This document shows, in pieces, positions 17,689 to 26,054 of a DNA stretch of 64,000 nt. The stretch is taken from assembly GCA_003021685.1 (NCBI GenBank), contig PXRO01000008.1, positions 1 to 64,000 of the forward strand, read 5' to 3'. Numbering within the stretch: the stretch's first letter is position 1; each line of letters begins with the position of its first letter. Under the pieces are notes generated by a model. That model was not told where the DNA came from. It was given only the letters and a program-made list of their open reading frames with translations, and made no database searches. Made by a program: the position numbers and the translations under genes. This DNA comes from Halobacteriales archaeon QS_4_62_28. Its GTDB lineage: Archaea > Halobacteriota > Halobacteria > Halobacteriales > Haloarculaceae.

Positions 17689-18318
17689 ATGGACGCGGAC
17701 ACGCCGTTCCCGGGTGAGCCAGCCGATTCTCGCGAGGCGATCATGCGCGCGACCTTCCTCGCGCTCAAACAGTACGGCTACGCCGGGTTGTCGATCCAGC
17801 GGATCGCCGACAAGGCAGATCTGAGCAAATCAACGTTCTACCACCACTACGACGACAAACAGGACCTGCTGACTGCCTTCGTCGATTACATCCTCGCGGA
17901 GTTTACGCGTGCCTTCTCGATGGAAGCCAGCGACGACCCCCTGGAGAACTTCCGGACCTACGTCGACCTGATCCTCGATCCCGAGTCGATCAGTGAACTC
18001 GAGGATCCATCGCCGGCGACGGCCGTCCTCGGGACCTACGTCGAACTCCGGGCACAGGCAGTTCAGGACGAAACGTTCCGGGCGAAGTTTACCGAGATCG
18101 ACCGCGCCTTCGAGGACCAGCTGGCCGAGATCATCGCCGACGGTATCGCAGCCGGCGTCTTCCGGGATGTCGATCCCGACCGGACGGCCACGTTCCTCTT
18201 GACGATGATCGCCGGGCACACGTTTCGCCGGACCACCAGGGACGACGATCCGACCGACGCCGTCCGCGCGGAGTTCGACAACTACGTTGAACGAACCCTG
18301 CGTCACACACCTGAATAG
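17689..18318 (+). CDS. TetR/AcrR-family transcriptional regulator
   Basis: Regulator of 209 aa. The N-terminal helix-turn-helix (about residues 15-60) reads GYAGLSIQRIADKADLSKSTFYHHYDDKQDLL, the standard TetR signature; the rest is an all-helical ligand domain. The frame is open upstream, but the operator-like site ends one base before this ATG, and translation through a DNA operator is unlikely. It diverges from the COG1361-MMPL exporter operon and most likely controls that exporter and itself, as is usual for TetR-exporter pairs. Confidence 0.92.
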   Translation: MDADTPFPGEPADSREAIMRATFLALKQYGYAGLSIQRIADKADLSKSTFYHHYDDKQDLLTAFVDYILAEFTRAFSMEASDDPLENFRTYVDLILDPESISELEDPSPATAVLGTYVELRAQAVQDETFRAKFTEIDRAFEDQLAEIIADGIAAGVFRDVDPDRTATFLLTMIAGHTFRRTTRDDDPTDAVRAEFDNYVERTLRHTPE

Positions 18319-18459
18319 TCGCGCGACTCGTCACTGACCGACGGTCCGAGAACGGACGAGATGTCTCCTGCCGGGCGGCCAACGGCGAATGCCCCTTCCG
18401 ACGCCGGACAGCAGGCACTGGCGATAGGTATCTGGTCTACACGCCGGGAAACCCGATAC

Positions 18460-19041
18460 TCAACTCGGATGGCGGCTGATCTCTTTGAACGCCCGCTCGA
18501 TGTTGTCGAACTCGCCCAGCGCCTCGTCCATCTCGTCTTTGAGCCGGTCGATGCGTTCTTTGAGCTGTGTCACGTCCTCGTTCGCATCGAGGCTCTGTGA
18601 GGTTTTTTCGGCTTCGAGCAGCGCGAGTTTCGATGTCGCTTCGAGATACTTCGTCAGCTGGTCGTCGTACCGGCGGGCGGTCAACTGCTGTTCGATTGCC
18701 GCCACGAGGTCGTCTTTCTCGAGTGGTTTGCAGAGGTAGTCATCGAACTCCATGTCGATGATATCGAAGTCCGGATCGACCGCAGTAATCATGATCATAC
18801 GGCAGTCCGCGTCCCGTTCGCGAACCCGCTCCAGGACTTCGTCGCCGGACGTGCCCGGCATCCGCCGGTCGAGGAGCACCACGTCGACTTCGCCGCCGTC
18901 ACCGATCACCTCCAGTGCCTCCTCGCCACCGTACGCTGTATCGGTCTCGAACTCGCTCCGGAGACGGAGTGCGTATACGTCTGCGACCTCCTTTTCGTCG
19001 TCGACGACCAGAACGGTAGCGTCCTCTGTAGACTCTGGCAC
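18460..19041 (-). CDS. Response regulator with HalX domain
   Basis: Signalling protein of 193 aa. An N-terminal receiver domain has the acidic pair in VVDDEK, the phosphoacceptor Asp in VVLLDRRMPG, the Thr in MITA and the Lys in YLCKPL. A C-terminal helical part (about residues 130-190) fits the haloarchaeal HalX domain, including a coiled coil (ATSKLALLEAEKTSQSL, then DVTQLKERIDRLKDEMDEAL). No ATG is available: TTG at 19050 or GTG at 19041 may start it. GTG is preferred because it is about 28 bases from the TATA-like attataa near 19070. No histidine kinase gene is adjacent. Confidence 0.85.
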   Translation of the reverse strand: MPESTEDATVLVVDDEKEVADVYALRLRSEFETDTAYGGEEALEVIGDGGEVDVVLLDRRMPGTSGDEVLERVRERDADCRMIMITAVDPDFDIIDMEFDDYLCKPLEKDDLVAAIEQQLTARRYDDQLTKYLEATSKLALLEAEKTSQSLDANEDVTQLKERIDRLKDEMDEALGEFDNIERAFKEISRHPS

Positions 19042-19211
19042 TACCTCCAATTACGATATCCCCTCGCTTATAATTGTTTGCTAGCACCGTTTTGCCGTTA
19101 TGCGAGCGGACGGTTAGCTTCGCTACGCCGGTCCCGACCACCGCTATGGCCGTCGCCGCCTCCGTGGAACGGAAGTTTAAAGACTGCCAGACGGCGAAAA
19201 TTCGAACGAGG

Positions 19212-19496
19212 ATGTTTACGCCACTACAAGTCATCGACAGTTTCCTGTTGAACTACAACGTCGGGGACGTGTTGCTGCTGGTGACCGTACTGGGCGCTGT
19301 CGGCATCTTTCTCCAGCGGTCGAACAAGATTCTGGGCCTGCATCTGCTCTCACTTGGGCTGCTCTTTCTCGTTTTGCCCGGTGGGATGCTGGAACCGGCC
19401 GCCGGGAGTCTCCTGCCCAGCCAACTGATGTACAAGTTCGTCGGTCTCGCACTGCTGGTTGTCGCGCCCGTTATCTACGCTGTAGGCCGGCGCTAG
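19212..19496 (+). CDS. Small membrane protein, unknown function
   Basis: Protein of 94 aa with three hydrophobic segments (about residues 15-33, 40-56 and 73-90) and a short basic tail VGRR. No known domain was recognised. The frame is open further upstream, but the ATG at 19212 is about 35 bases after tttaaa at 19175 and begins a natural N-terminus MFTPLQVIDSFLLNYNVGD. It is divergent from the response regulator and convergent with the NAD kinase gene, whose stop is three bases away. Confidence 0.7.
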   Translation: MFTPLQVIDSFLLNYNVGDVLLLVTVLGAVGIFLQRSNKILGLHLLSLGLLFLVLPGGMLEPAAGSLLPSQLMYKFVGLALLVVAPVIYAVGRR

Positions 19497-19499
19497 CGC

Positions 19500-20363
19500 T
19501 CATTCGAGTTTACCGAGTGCGGCGAAAAAGTCACGCTGTGGGCCCGCAATCTTCACCGGTTTATCGGCCCGCGACACGTCGACTTGCGCTGGTGGCATCA
19601 CCGTTTCCCTGATTCGTCCGTCACTGACGACGACGCTCTCCGGTGCGTCCTCGATGCGGATGGTAATCTCGCTGTCGCCGTCGACGACCAGTGGCGGCAT
19701 CGCCGCCTCGCCCGCCATCTCGGTGACGACGATCCCATCGACAGACGGGTGTACCAGCGGTCCGTCCTCGCTGAGATTGTAGGCCGTCGAACCGGTCGGT
19801 GTCGCGATCAACACGCCGTCGGCGTGGCCGCTGGTGTACAGTGAGCCGTCGACCCGGACCTCGAAGCCAGCGCCGCCGCCGTGGCCGCGCTGTCCGCCCT
19901 GCGCGACGACCTCGTTGAGTGCCGGCGGGATCGTCCAGTCTGCTCCCTGCGCCTGGAGGCGGGGGACAGTCTGGGTCCGAACGCTGCCTGTCTCGCGAAG
20001 CAGTTCGATTTCGGACAGCACCGTCCCCACCGCCTCGTCCGGGGCAACGGCGTTCAGGAACCCGACTTCCCCGAGATTGACGCCCAGTATCGGCGTCGAA
20101 CCGGCCCCGCGAGCGGCATAGAGGAAGGTGCCGTCCCCGCCGATGCTGACGACGAGCGCGCAATCGGTCATCGTGTCGACCGGGACGCCCGTCGGTGTCG
20201 GTCGGTCGCCGCTTGACCACTGACTCTCGTCTTCGGCCAGCGCCGCCGCCGTCGTCTCGTCGAAGACGACCGTCACGCCGACCTCGTGGAGTCGCTCGTG
20301 CAGTTGTGCGGCCAGCGGAACCGCTCGGTGATTCGAACGCTGGGCGACGATCCCGACCTTCAT
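19500..20363 (-). CDS. nadK: NAD kinase
   Basis: Cytosolic enzyme of 287 aa that phosphorylates NAD to NADP. The diagnostic GGDGT motif ([15 protein letters not shown], near residue 75) is followed by [11 protein letters not shown], the NE motif (LNEVVAQGG) and the glycine-rich [19 protein letters not shown]. The Q(R)GHGGGAGF insertion after NEVV is slightly longer than in bacterial enzymes. The ATG at 20363 begins MKVGIVAQR, the normal N-terminus. Works downstream of the nadABC route found at 42.9-46.4 kb in the same window. Confidence 0.93.
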   Translation of the reverse strand: MKVGIVAQRSNHRAVPLAAQLHERLHEVGVTVVFDETTAAALAEDESQWSSGDRPTPTGVPVDTMTDCALVVSIGGDGTFLYAARGAGSTPILGVNLGEVGFLNAVAPDEAVGTVLSEIELLRETGSVRTQTVPRLQAQGADWTIPPALNEVVAQGGQRGHGGGAGFEVRVDGSLYTSGHADGVLIATPTGSTAYNLSEDGPLVHPSVDGIVVTEMAGEAAMPPLVVDGDSEITIRIEDAPESVVVSDGRIRETVMPPAQVDVSRADKPVKIAGPQRDFFAALGKLE

Positions 20364-20471
20364 TGATTCGGGATTTCGGCGGCGCGTACATAAACCCGTT
20401 CACGGCTTTCCTGTCGAGGATGTAAGGTGTGTGGCGGCAAGATTAATCTGTCCGCACAGCAAGCCTATGGT

Positions 20472-20504
20472 ATGACGCTCGGGGGCGAGGTGATCTGTCG
20501 ATGA
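20472..20504 (+). promoter_or_regulatory. Possible 10-codon leader ORF with Shine-Dalgarno site before the KaiC-like gene
   Basis: An ATG at 20472 opens a frame MTLGGEVICR that stops at TGA 20502-20504, overlapping the ATG (20501) of the next gene. Within it lies gaggtgat (20487-20494), a near-perfect match to the archaeal anti-Shine-Dalgarno, six bases before that ATG. The TATA-like attaat at 20440 would place the transcript start close to the leader ATG. Translational coupling is suggested, not shown. Confidence 0.4.
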
Positions 20505-21601
20505 GCGAAGACGCGTCGGACGAGGACTGGTTCGAACGTGCAGTCGACGACGAGGCACAAGCCAAGTCGCCGTCAGATGAGACACCCGACACCGGGGCCA
20601 AGTCGGACGACACTGACACTACTCCGGGCACACGGACCGACGACAGCGCCGGTAGCAATAGCCCATTCGAGAGCGGTGCCAGCAGTGACGGGAGCCCGTT
20701 CGATGACGATGGCGGGGGCAGTCCGTTCGACGACGGCGGCGGCAGTGGCGGAACTCCGTTCGACGACAGCGGCAGTGGCGGAACTCCGTTCGACGACAGT
20801 GATAGTGGTGGTTCGTTGTTCGACGACGACTTCGAGTCGGCGTTCGCCGGTGCTGACGGGCCGGGCGGTGACTCGGATGAGTTCGAAGACGACGATTTCG
20901 ATTCGGAAATTCCGCGGATCGACCTGGGTATCGAAGGACTCGACCGGATGGTCCGTGGTGGCGTCCCGGAGCGACACCTCACCGTCACCATCGGGTCAGC
21001 CGGGACCGGCAAGACGACCTTCGGCCTGCAGTTCCTGCACCACGGCCTCGAACAGGGTGACAGCGCCGTGTTCATCACGCTCGAACAGACGCGCGAGGCC
21101 ATCATCGATACCGCTGAAGAACGGGACTGGGGCTTCGAGACGTACGAAGACGAGGGCCAACTGGCGATTGTCGACCTCGACCCGGTCGAAATGGCAAACA
21201 GCCTCGACAACATCCGCGGCGAACTCCCGCAACTGATCGAGGACTTCGACGCCGACCGCCTCGTGCTGGACTCGGTTTCCTTGCTGGAGATGATGTACGA
21301 CGACCAGGCCAAGCGCCGGACCGAAGTGTTCGATTTCACGCGCTCGCTGAAACAGGCCGGCGTCACGACGATGCTCACCTCCGAAGCCAGCGAGGACAAC
21401 CCGTACGCCTCTCGCCACGGCATCATCGAGTACCTGACCGATGCCGTGTTTATCCTCCAGTACGTCCGTACCGAGACCCGCGAGACGCGCCTGGCCGTCG
21501 AAATCCAGAAGATCCGCAACGCGAACCACTCCCGCGAGACGAAACCCTACGAAATTACCGACCAGGGAATCAGCGTCTACCAGCAGGCAAACATCTTCTA
21601 G
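20501..21601 (+). CDS. KaiC-like RecA-superfamily ATPase with disordered acidic N-terminus
   Basis: Protein of 366 aa. Residues 1-135 are low-complexity, Asp/Gly/Ser-rich with repeated SPFDD/TPFDDSGSGG units, probably disordered. The ATPase core follows: RIDLGIEGLDRMVRGGVPE, Walker A GSAGTGKTT at 165-173, catalytic acids in FITLEQ, Walker B-like RLVLDSVSLLEMM and a C-terminal EIQKIRNANHSRETKPYEI as in RadA/KaiC single-domain ATPases of archaea. It probably acts in signalling, like other single KaiC-domain proteins, rather than in a clock. The start is fixed by a strong Shine-Dalgarno site six bases upstream. Confidence 0.85.
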   Translation: MSEDASDEDWFERAVDDEAQAKSPSDETPDTGAKSDDTDTTPGTRTDDSAGSNSPFESGASSDGSPFDDDGGGSPFDDGGGSGGTPFDDSGSGGTPFDDSDSGGSLFDDDFESAFAGADGPGGDSDEFEDDDFDSEIPRIDLGIEGLDRMVRGGVPERHLTVTIGSAGTGKTTFGLQFLHHGLEQGDSAVFITLEQTREAIIDTAEERDWGFETYEDEGQLAIVDLDPVEMANSLDNIRGELPQLIEDFDADRLVLDSVSLLEMMYDDQAKRRTEVFDFTRSLKQAGVTTMLTSEASEDNPYASRHGIIEYLTDAVFILQYVRTETRETRLAVEIQKIRNANHSRETKPYEITDQGISVYQQANIF

Positions 21602-21696
21602 CATCTGGCTGTCATAGAACGTCGGCAGACTCAACCTGTGCATCGCTCGCGACCGGCGATTCACGATTGGACTAACCCGCCTGTATGTTCGCGCCG

Positions 21697-22563
21697 CTAT
21701 TGTAGCGGGTCAGTCTCGAACACGAGTTCCCTATCAGTGACATTGATTAACCCTTTCTCATCTAACCGGTCGAGCCCCTCGCGTAGCTGATCGTCAGTCG
21801 AGTGAGAGTCTGGAGCAAACGCTTCGATGAACCCGTCTTTTGCAACCGACCCTCGCCGCCGGAGTTCGTAGAAGAGTTCTCGTTCGGCGTCGACCACGTC
21901 AGCCAACTGCCGCACCTTCTCAACGAGATCGTCTGGTAACCCCTCGATATTCGCAAACGTCGATTCGAGCTGAAAGATTGGATGTTGTTTCCCCTCTTGC
22001 GCAATCCACTCATATTCATCAACGCCATAGTTCAGTGGCAATTGGTTGTCTATTTCTGTAGCCAGTGTGTCGAAGTCGATCCCACGCGCGAGCAGCGCTT
22101 CTACGTCATTCCGGTCGTCATCTCGCGGCGTCATCGATTTAAAAAGTGTAATATCAACCCAACTCAGACGGTGGACGGACAACTGCTCTTGCTCGAAGAC
22201 GTGTTCGGACCGTGCTTGCATGCCCTCAGAGAGGGACAACTTCGACATCACCTGCCGGTCGAAGAGGTCGATATGGCCGTCGTCGTACTTGAGGACACTT
22301 GTCGCCCCCAATGAATCGTAATCCGGTTCAGTATGTTCCTTCGGCTCGAATTTCAGATCGAGTAATGCCGCTCGGATCCGGCGGTAGTCATCGTTCGTCG
22401 GTGCGAGCAAATCGATATCTTTGGTGGCCGGCTTAATCCGTTCAAGGGCCATTGCCCCACCACCGAGAAGATACACAGTCACACTCTGCTTTAGCTGCTC
22501 ATCAATCGTCTCCAACGTCTCAATGATATCTTCCCGGCTTGAATATCGTTGCTCATCGCTCAT
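21697..22563 (-). CDS. DUF6036/AbiEii-like nucleotidyltransferase, candidate toxin
   Basis: Protein of 288 aa. Residues about 28-60 hold the nucleotidyltransferase core: YLLGGGAMALE followed by TKDIDLLAP, i.e. the GG motif and the DxD metal site of the MNT/AbiEii superfamily; DGHIDLFDRQ may give the third acid. The C-terminal third looks like a winged helix (STDDQLREGLDRLDEKGLINVTD). A GTG at 22566 precedes the ATG by one codon. It follows the winged-helix regulator by 60 bases on the same strand. By analogy with AbiE this would modify tRNA or another nucleotide target; that is inference. Confidence 0.72.
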   Translation of the reverse strand: MSDEQRYSSREDIIETLETIDEQLKQSVTVYLLGGGAMALERIKPATKDIDLLAPTNDDYRRIRAALLDLKFEPKEHTEPDYDSLGATSVLKYDDGHIDLFDRQVMSKLSLSEGMQARSEHVFEQEQLSVHRLSWVDITLFKSMTPRDDDRNDVEALLARGIDFDTLATEIDNQLPLNYGVDEYEWIAQEGKQHPIFQLESTFANIEGLPDDLVEKVRQLADVVDAERELFYELRRRGSVAKDGFIEAFAPDSHSTDDQLREGLDRLDEKGLINVTDRELVFETDPLQ

Positions 22564-22623
22564 CACATAAACGTCTGCACTACTATTGAAAAAAGCACTG
22601 CTGGCGCGAACCGATCCGATACA

Positions 22624-23661
22624 TTACGATTCTCTGGCCTCCGCTGACAGCCGTGTGGCTGCCTCTTCGACATCGATATCATACTGCGTGCCCGTGTCGA
22701 CGAGCCGCTCCCAGGTTGGAAATGAACTCGATAGATCTGCTGACAGCACGTCAGTGTCACCACGACGTTCGATGAAATCAATTAGTGTGTCAATCTCACG
22801 TTTGACACCGTAGATCTCCGCTGCCTCACGCAGGCCTGGGACCGACATCTGCTCCTCGCGAGTTGTTCCAAGCACGACCAATATACAGAACCTGACCAAC
22901 CGATGCTCAATACGACGACAGAGCGCGTGACAAACTGCTTCTGCCGGAGTTACGTGAAGGTCGCCTTGTGTAACCGTATTTCTATACAATAATGGGGCAA
23001 CGGCAACAGTGAAGTCGAATCCAAATTGCGGGAATGCGGCAAGCCCGGTCACGACCCATTCAGTATCATCGACAAGCTCCTCAGCTACTCCCTCTGTTGA
23101 CTCACCAGGGACAACGAGCGCTTCACAGGGCGCTGCCCAGACAAGTGTGGCGTCTGGGAGGATCGGTCCGATATCCACCTGCTGGTTGTGGCGAGCAGTC
23201 ACAGCTGCCAGTCTACCGAGCTTTTTATACTCAGCTTTCAGTTCGTAGCGGCCTCGAGCCGGCTTGGTAACGAACTGCCGTCTGACCAATGTGGCGAGGA
23301 GTTGCTGTACGCGAACCCGGCTGAGATTAATGCGTAGCGAAATATCGGACGGACCGAGTGGCTTCTCCGCCCAGTAAAGGACTGTCAGTAGCGACGGCGT
23401 CAGTAATTCAGGAAGATCAACGTGCGGGACAGAGTCTGCAGCTGTATCGAGCGCTCCCGCGACATCGCTTTGCTGACGCCGGTAATATATTGTCGACTCC
23501 GCTGTCGCTTCAAGTCGCTCCAACAGTCCCTGCTCACAGAGTGTCGTCACTCGCCGCCGAACGGTCCCGAGTGCGAGCCCTGTTTGTTCGCTGATCTTGG
23601 ATGCGTCCAAAGGTTTCTGTCGAAGGCCAGAGAGAATTCTGAGATCACTCTGCTGAAGCAT
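22624..23661 (-). CDS. Winged-helix DNA-binding protein, candidate antitoxin/autorepressor (AbiEi-like arrangement)
   Basis: Protein of 345 aa with two helix-turn-helix units: about residues 5-50 (LDASKISEQTGLALGTVRRRVTTL) and 88-140 (LGPSDISLRINLSRVRVQQL). The remaining 200 residues are a mixed domain I do not recognise (PCEALVVPGE, EWVVTGLAAF). First gene of a pair with the nucleotidyltransferase. A TATA-like element at 23683-23693 on this strand puts the transcript start almost at the ATG, and a perfect inverted repeat flanks it. The organisation (DNA-binding first, nucleotidyltransferase second) is that of type IV AbiE-like systems. Confidence 0.72.
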   Translation of the reverse strand: MLQQSDLRILSGLRQKPLDASKISEQTGLALGTVRRRVTTLCEQGLLERLEATAESTIYYRRQQSDVAGALDTAADSVPHVDLPELLTPSLLTVLYWAEKPLGPSDISLRINLSRVRVQQLLATLVRRQFVTKPARGRYELKAEYKKLGRLAAVTARHNQQVDIGPILPDATLVWAAPCEALVVPGESTEGVAEELVDDTEWVVTGLAAFPQFGFDFTVAVAPLLYRNTVTQGDLHVTPAEAVCHALCRRIEHRLVRFCILVVLGTTREEQMSVPGLREAAEIYGVKREIDTLIDFIERRGDTDVLSADLSSSFPTWERLVDTGTQYDIDVEEAATRLSAEARES

Positions 23662-23663
23662 AT

Positions 23664-23711
23664 GTAAAATTTGGACTGGGTCACATATAAAAGCTATGAG
23701 CCAAATTTTAC
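23664..23711. promoter_or_regulatory. Perfect 11-bp inverted repeat flanking the promoter of the winged-helix/nucleotidyltransferase pair
   Basis: gtaaaatttgg at 23664-23674 and its exact reverse complement ccaaattttac at 23701-23711 are 26 bases apart. The TATA-like cttttatatgt (minus strand, 23683-23693) lies between them. One arm covers the expected transcript start just before the ATG and the other lies upstream of the TATA element. This is a strong candidate operator for autoregulation. Confidence 0.75.
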
Positions 23712-23932
23712 AACACCGTTATTTGTCGGCTGTACCGGTACGCGATATCCTTTCGTTCTGACACAGGATTCGGTCGAGAGTATATGGGGACCTGCATCCT
23801 GAACTTGTGAACTGTTGTGTGACATCTCTCTGGTGTCGCCATTTTAGTCGATTGTTTCCGGTATCGCCATGACAGCAGCAGTCGCTCGATGGAACCCGAA
23901 CAAATATTGTTGACGGATATGAAAGTCAGGGT

Positions 23933-24109
23933 ATGCCACAGCTCGAAGTCCACGTGACGGCTGACGACACGAGCGACCCTGTCACGTATCTGGTCGATGG
24001 CGACCTGAAACGACCCGGAGACGCAATCGAACACGCGCGGGAACTGGCAGCGGCCGACGGCCACGAGAACCCGGAACTCGACGAAGTGAAACTGGCAGAG
24101 CCAGCCTGA
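23933..24109 (+). CDS. Small hypothetical protein
   Basis: A 58-aa open frame, MPQLEVHVTADDTSDPVTYL ending VKLAEPA, acidic and with typical haloarchaeal codon use. A TATA-like aaatatt at about 23911 is roughly 22 bases before the ATG, supporting a leaderless transcript. No domain recognised. It is convergent with the DUF63 gene, whose stop is 22 bases beyond. The space before it (23712-23932) holds only this promoter. Confidence 0.6.
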   Translation: MPQLEVHVTADDTSDPVTYLVDGDLKRPGDAIEHARELAAADGHENPELDEVKLAEPA

Positions 24110-24130
24110 CAGTGCTGGTAGGACAGAGTA

Positions 24131-24964
24131 TTAGGGACTGCTGAGGAAAAACAGGAACACGTTGTTCGCGGCCGGTCCCAGTCCGACGGCAGCGATCAAT
24201 GAGAACATGAGCGTGCCCTCGACCGGCGACTCGTCGAGATAGCGGTTGAACGAGACGACGATCGCGGCGGCGATGACGAGTTTGACGAGGACGAAGAGCC
24301 AGCCAACGCCGATAACGTCAGCGGTGGGGAGTCTGCCGGCCAGATCCATGATCAGTCTCGGTATTGGCGTCCGTTCGGTGACGCCGATAACGTCGGCACC
24401 GATTGCTGTCGAGACGCCATCGAGTGCGTGGGCGAACACGACGACCGGTCCCGCATACCGCGTTCGGACGAACACCGGCGTTCGCCAGAGGCTGACAGCG
24501 AGCACCGTCAGGGCCGCGACCACGAGGGCGACGATGATCGAGACGGCGGGCCAGACGGGCGAGAGCTGTCCCTCACGGACTGACTGGGCGATCATCATCA
24601 CCAGCAAGACGACGAGGACCGCCGTTCCGATCAGCCCGAGATTCCGGGTCACGGTGTGCTCGTTGCCACGTACGATACCGATTCCCGTAAGCAGGAGCCA
24701 GGTGCTGGCCGTCAGGACGTACGTCGTCAGGTACACTGCCGGCGTGCCAAACAACGGCTCGTAGAGCGGCGGATACACGCCAATCTGGTAGAAGGCATGG
24801 AGACCGCCCCCGATGGCCATCCACGGCGCGAGCGAGACGGCTACTTTCTGATCAATCGGTGGTTTCCCGGCCAACAGCAGTACGGTCAACAGTCCTGCTC
24901 CCCCCAGGAGAACGACCAGATACGGGAGCGCCGGCAGGGCAAACCCGGTCGGTAAGAACTGCAT
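24131..24964 (-). CDS. DUF63 family membrane protein
   Basis: Protein of 277 aa with about seven to eight hydrophobic segments. The blocks [39 protein letters not shown] and [18 protein letters not shown] fit the archaeal DUF63 family of unknown function; the conserved His and Asp in these lines are the family marks. The frame is open to 25063, but the ATG at 24964 gives a natural start ([16 protein letters not shown]). Divergent from deoC. Confidence 0.8.
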   Translation of the reverse strand: MQFLPTGFALPALPYLVVLLGGAGLLTVLLLAGKPPIDQKVAVSLAPWMAIGGGLHAFYQIGVYPPLYEPLFGTPAVYLTTYVLTASTWLLLTGIGIVRGNEHTVTRNLGLIGTAVLVVLLVMMIAQSVREGQLSPVWPAVSIIVALVVAALTVLAVSLWRTPVFVRTRYAGPVVVFAHALDGVSTAIGADVIGVTERTPIPRLIMDLAGRLPTADVIGVGWLFVLVKLVIAAAIVVSFNRYLDESPVEGTLMFSLIAAVGLGPAANNVFLFFLSSP

Positions 24965-25055
24965 ATGCCGGCAAGGGAGTGGGAGTGGGGAAAGCCTTCC
25001 GACCTGCGCTTGCGACCAGCGGGACTTACAAACCGGCCAGTCGATGCGTGTGTGT

Positions 25056-25691
25056 ATGAACAACGTCTCTCAGCGCATCGAGCACACGGTGCTCGGTCCG
25101 ACGACGCAGTGGGCCGACGTTCAGCGAGTGCTCGACGAGGCCGAGGAGCACGGGATGCTTGCGTGTCTCCCGCCGTGTTACGTCGAGCGTGCCCGGGAGT
25201 ACGGGACGGTCCCGCTGACGACTGTGATCGATTTTCCACACGGACAAGGCTCGACCGAGGCCGTCTGCGGGGCCGCGAGAGCGGCCTGGGACGACGGGGC
25301 CGAGGAACTCGACCTCGTCTGTCCCGTCGGCCGCCTCAAAGCCGGCGAGGACGACGCCGTCGCCGAGAAAATCACCGAGGTCGTCTCCGCCGTCCCGGTG
25401 CCGGTGAAAGTGATCGTCGAAGCGCCGCTGTTGACCGACGAAGAGAAACACCGGATCGGTCAGATTACGGCCGACGCCGGGGCGGCCTTCCTCAAGACCG
25501 CGACCGGTTTTGCCGACGGTGGCGCGACTGTCGACGACGTGGCGCTGTTGAGCCAGTACCGACCGGTCAAGGCAAGTGGTGGCATCGGCTCTTGGGAGCG
25601 AGCGAAGGCGATGTTCGACGCCGGTGCTGACCGCATCGGAGCTTCCAGCGGGGTGACCATCGTCGAGGAATGGCAGGCAGCGGATGGGTGA
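25056..25691 (+). CDS. deoC: Deoxyribose-phosphate aldolase
   Basis: Class I aldolase of 211 aa splitting 2-deoxyribose 5-phosphate into glyceraldehyde 3-phosphate and acetaldehyde in nucleoside degradation. The Schiff-base lysine motif FLKTATGF is present, with the second lysine in VKASGGI, and the N-terminal RIEHTVLGP and VIDFPHGQ blocks. It belongs to the short archaeal form. The ATG at 25056 is chosen over an in-frame ATG at 25044 because it is about 30 bases after ttacaaa and matches the family N-terminus. Overlaps the next gene by eight bases. Confidence 0.9.
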   Translation: MNNVSQRIEHTVLGPTTQWADVQRVLDEAEEHGMLACLPPCYVERAREYGTVPLTTVIDFPHGQGSTEAVCGAARAAWDDGAEELDLVCPVGRLKAGEDDAVAEKITEVVSAVPVPVKVIVEAPLLTDEEKHRIGQITADAGAAFLKTATGFADGGATVDDVALLSQYRPVKASGGIGSWERAKAMFDAGADRIGASSGVTIVEEWQAADG

Positions 25692-25989
25692 CGTGAGAGA
25701 CATACGTGCACAAATCGACCGCCGCCTGCCGGTTCCCGCCGGGAGTGTGAGAGCGTCTATCGACCGTTTACGCGACCGTGACTGTTTTCCCTCCGAGTCA
25801 CTGAGTGGGTGTGTGACTGCCGCCGAACCGACCACCTCCGACGACGCCGATCAACTGACGAGTCAGGGCTATCACATCACTGTCGACGACGGCCGTGACT
25901 CGTTTTTTGCACTCTGTATCGAAGCACAGGACAGTGAGGACGCCTGGCTGATGTCCGACACCGTTCGGTCTCTCGACGAGATGCGGTAG
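25684..25989 (+). CDS. Hypothetical protein
   Basis: Protein of 101 aa whose ATG lies inside the end of deoC, so probably co-transcribed. The first 50 residues are charged; the second half ([36 protein letters not shown]) looks like a small beta-rich domain seen in short haloarchaeal proteins. Function unknown; I do not recognise a family with confidence. Confidence 0.6.
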   Translation: MGDVRDIRAQIDRRLPVPAGSVRASIDRLRDRDCFPSESLSGCVTAAEPTTSDDADQLTSQGYHITVDDGRDSFFALCIEAQDSEDAWLMSDTVRSLDEMR

Positions 25990-26054
25990 GCGAATTGCCG
26001 GTCGAATTCGTCGTCCTTTTGCCCGCGAACGACAACACTCCAGTAACGCAGCGC

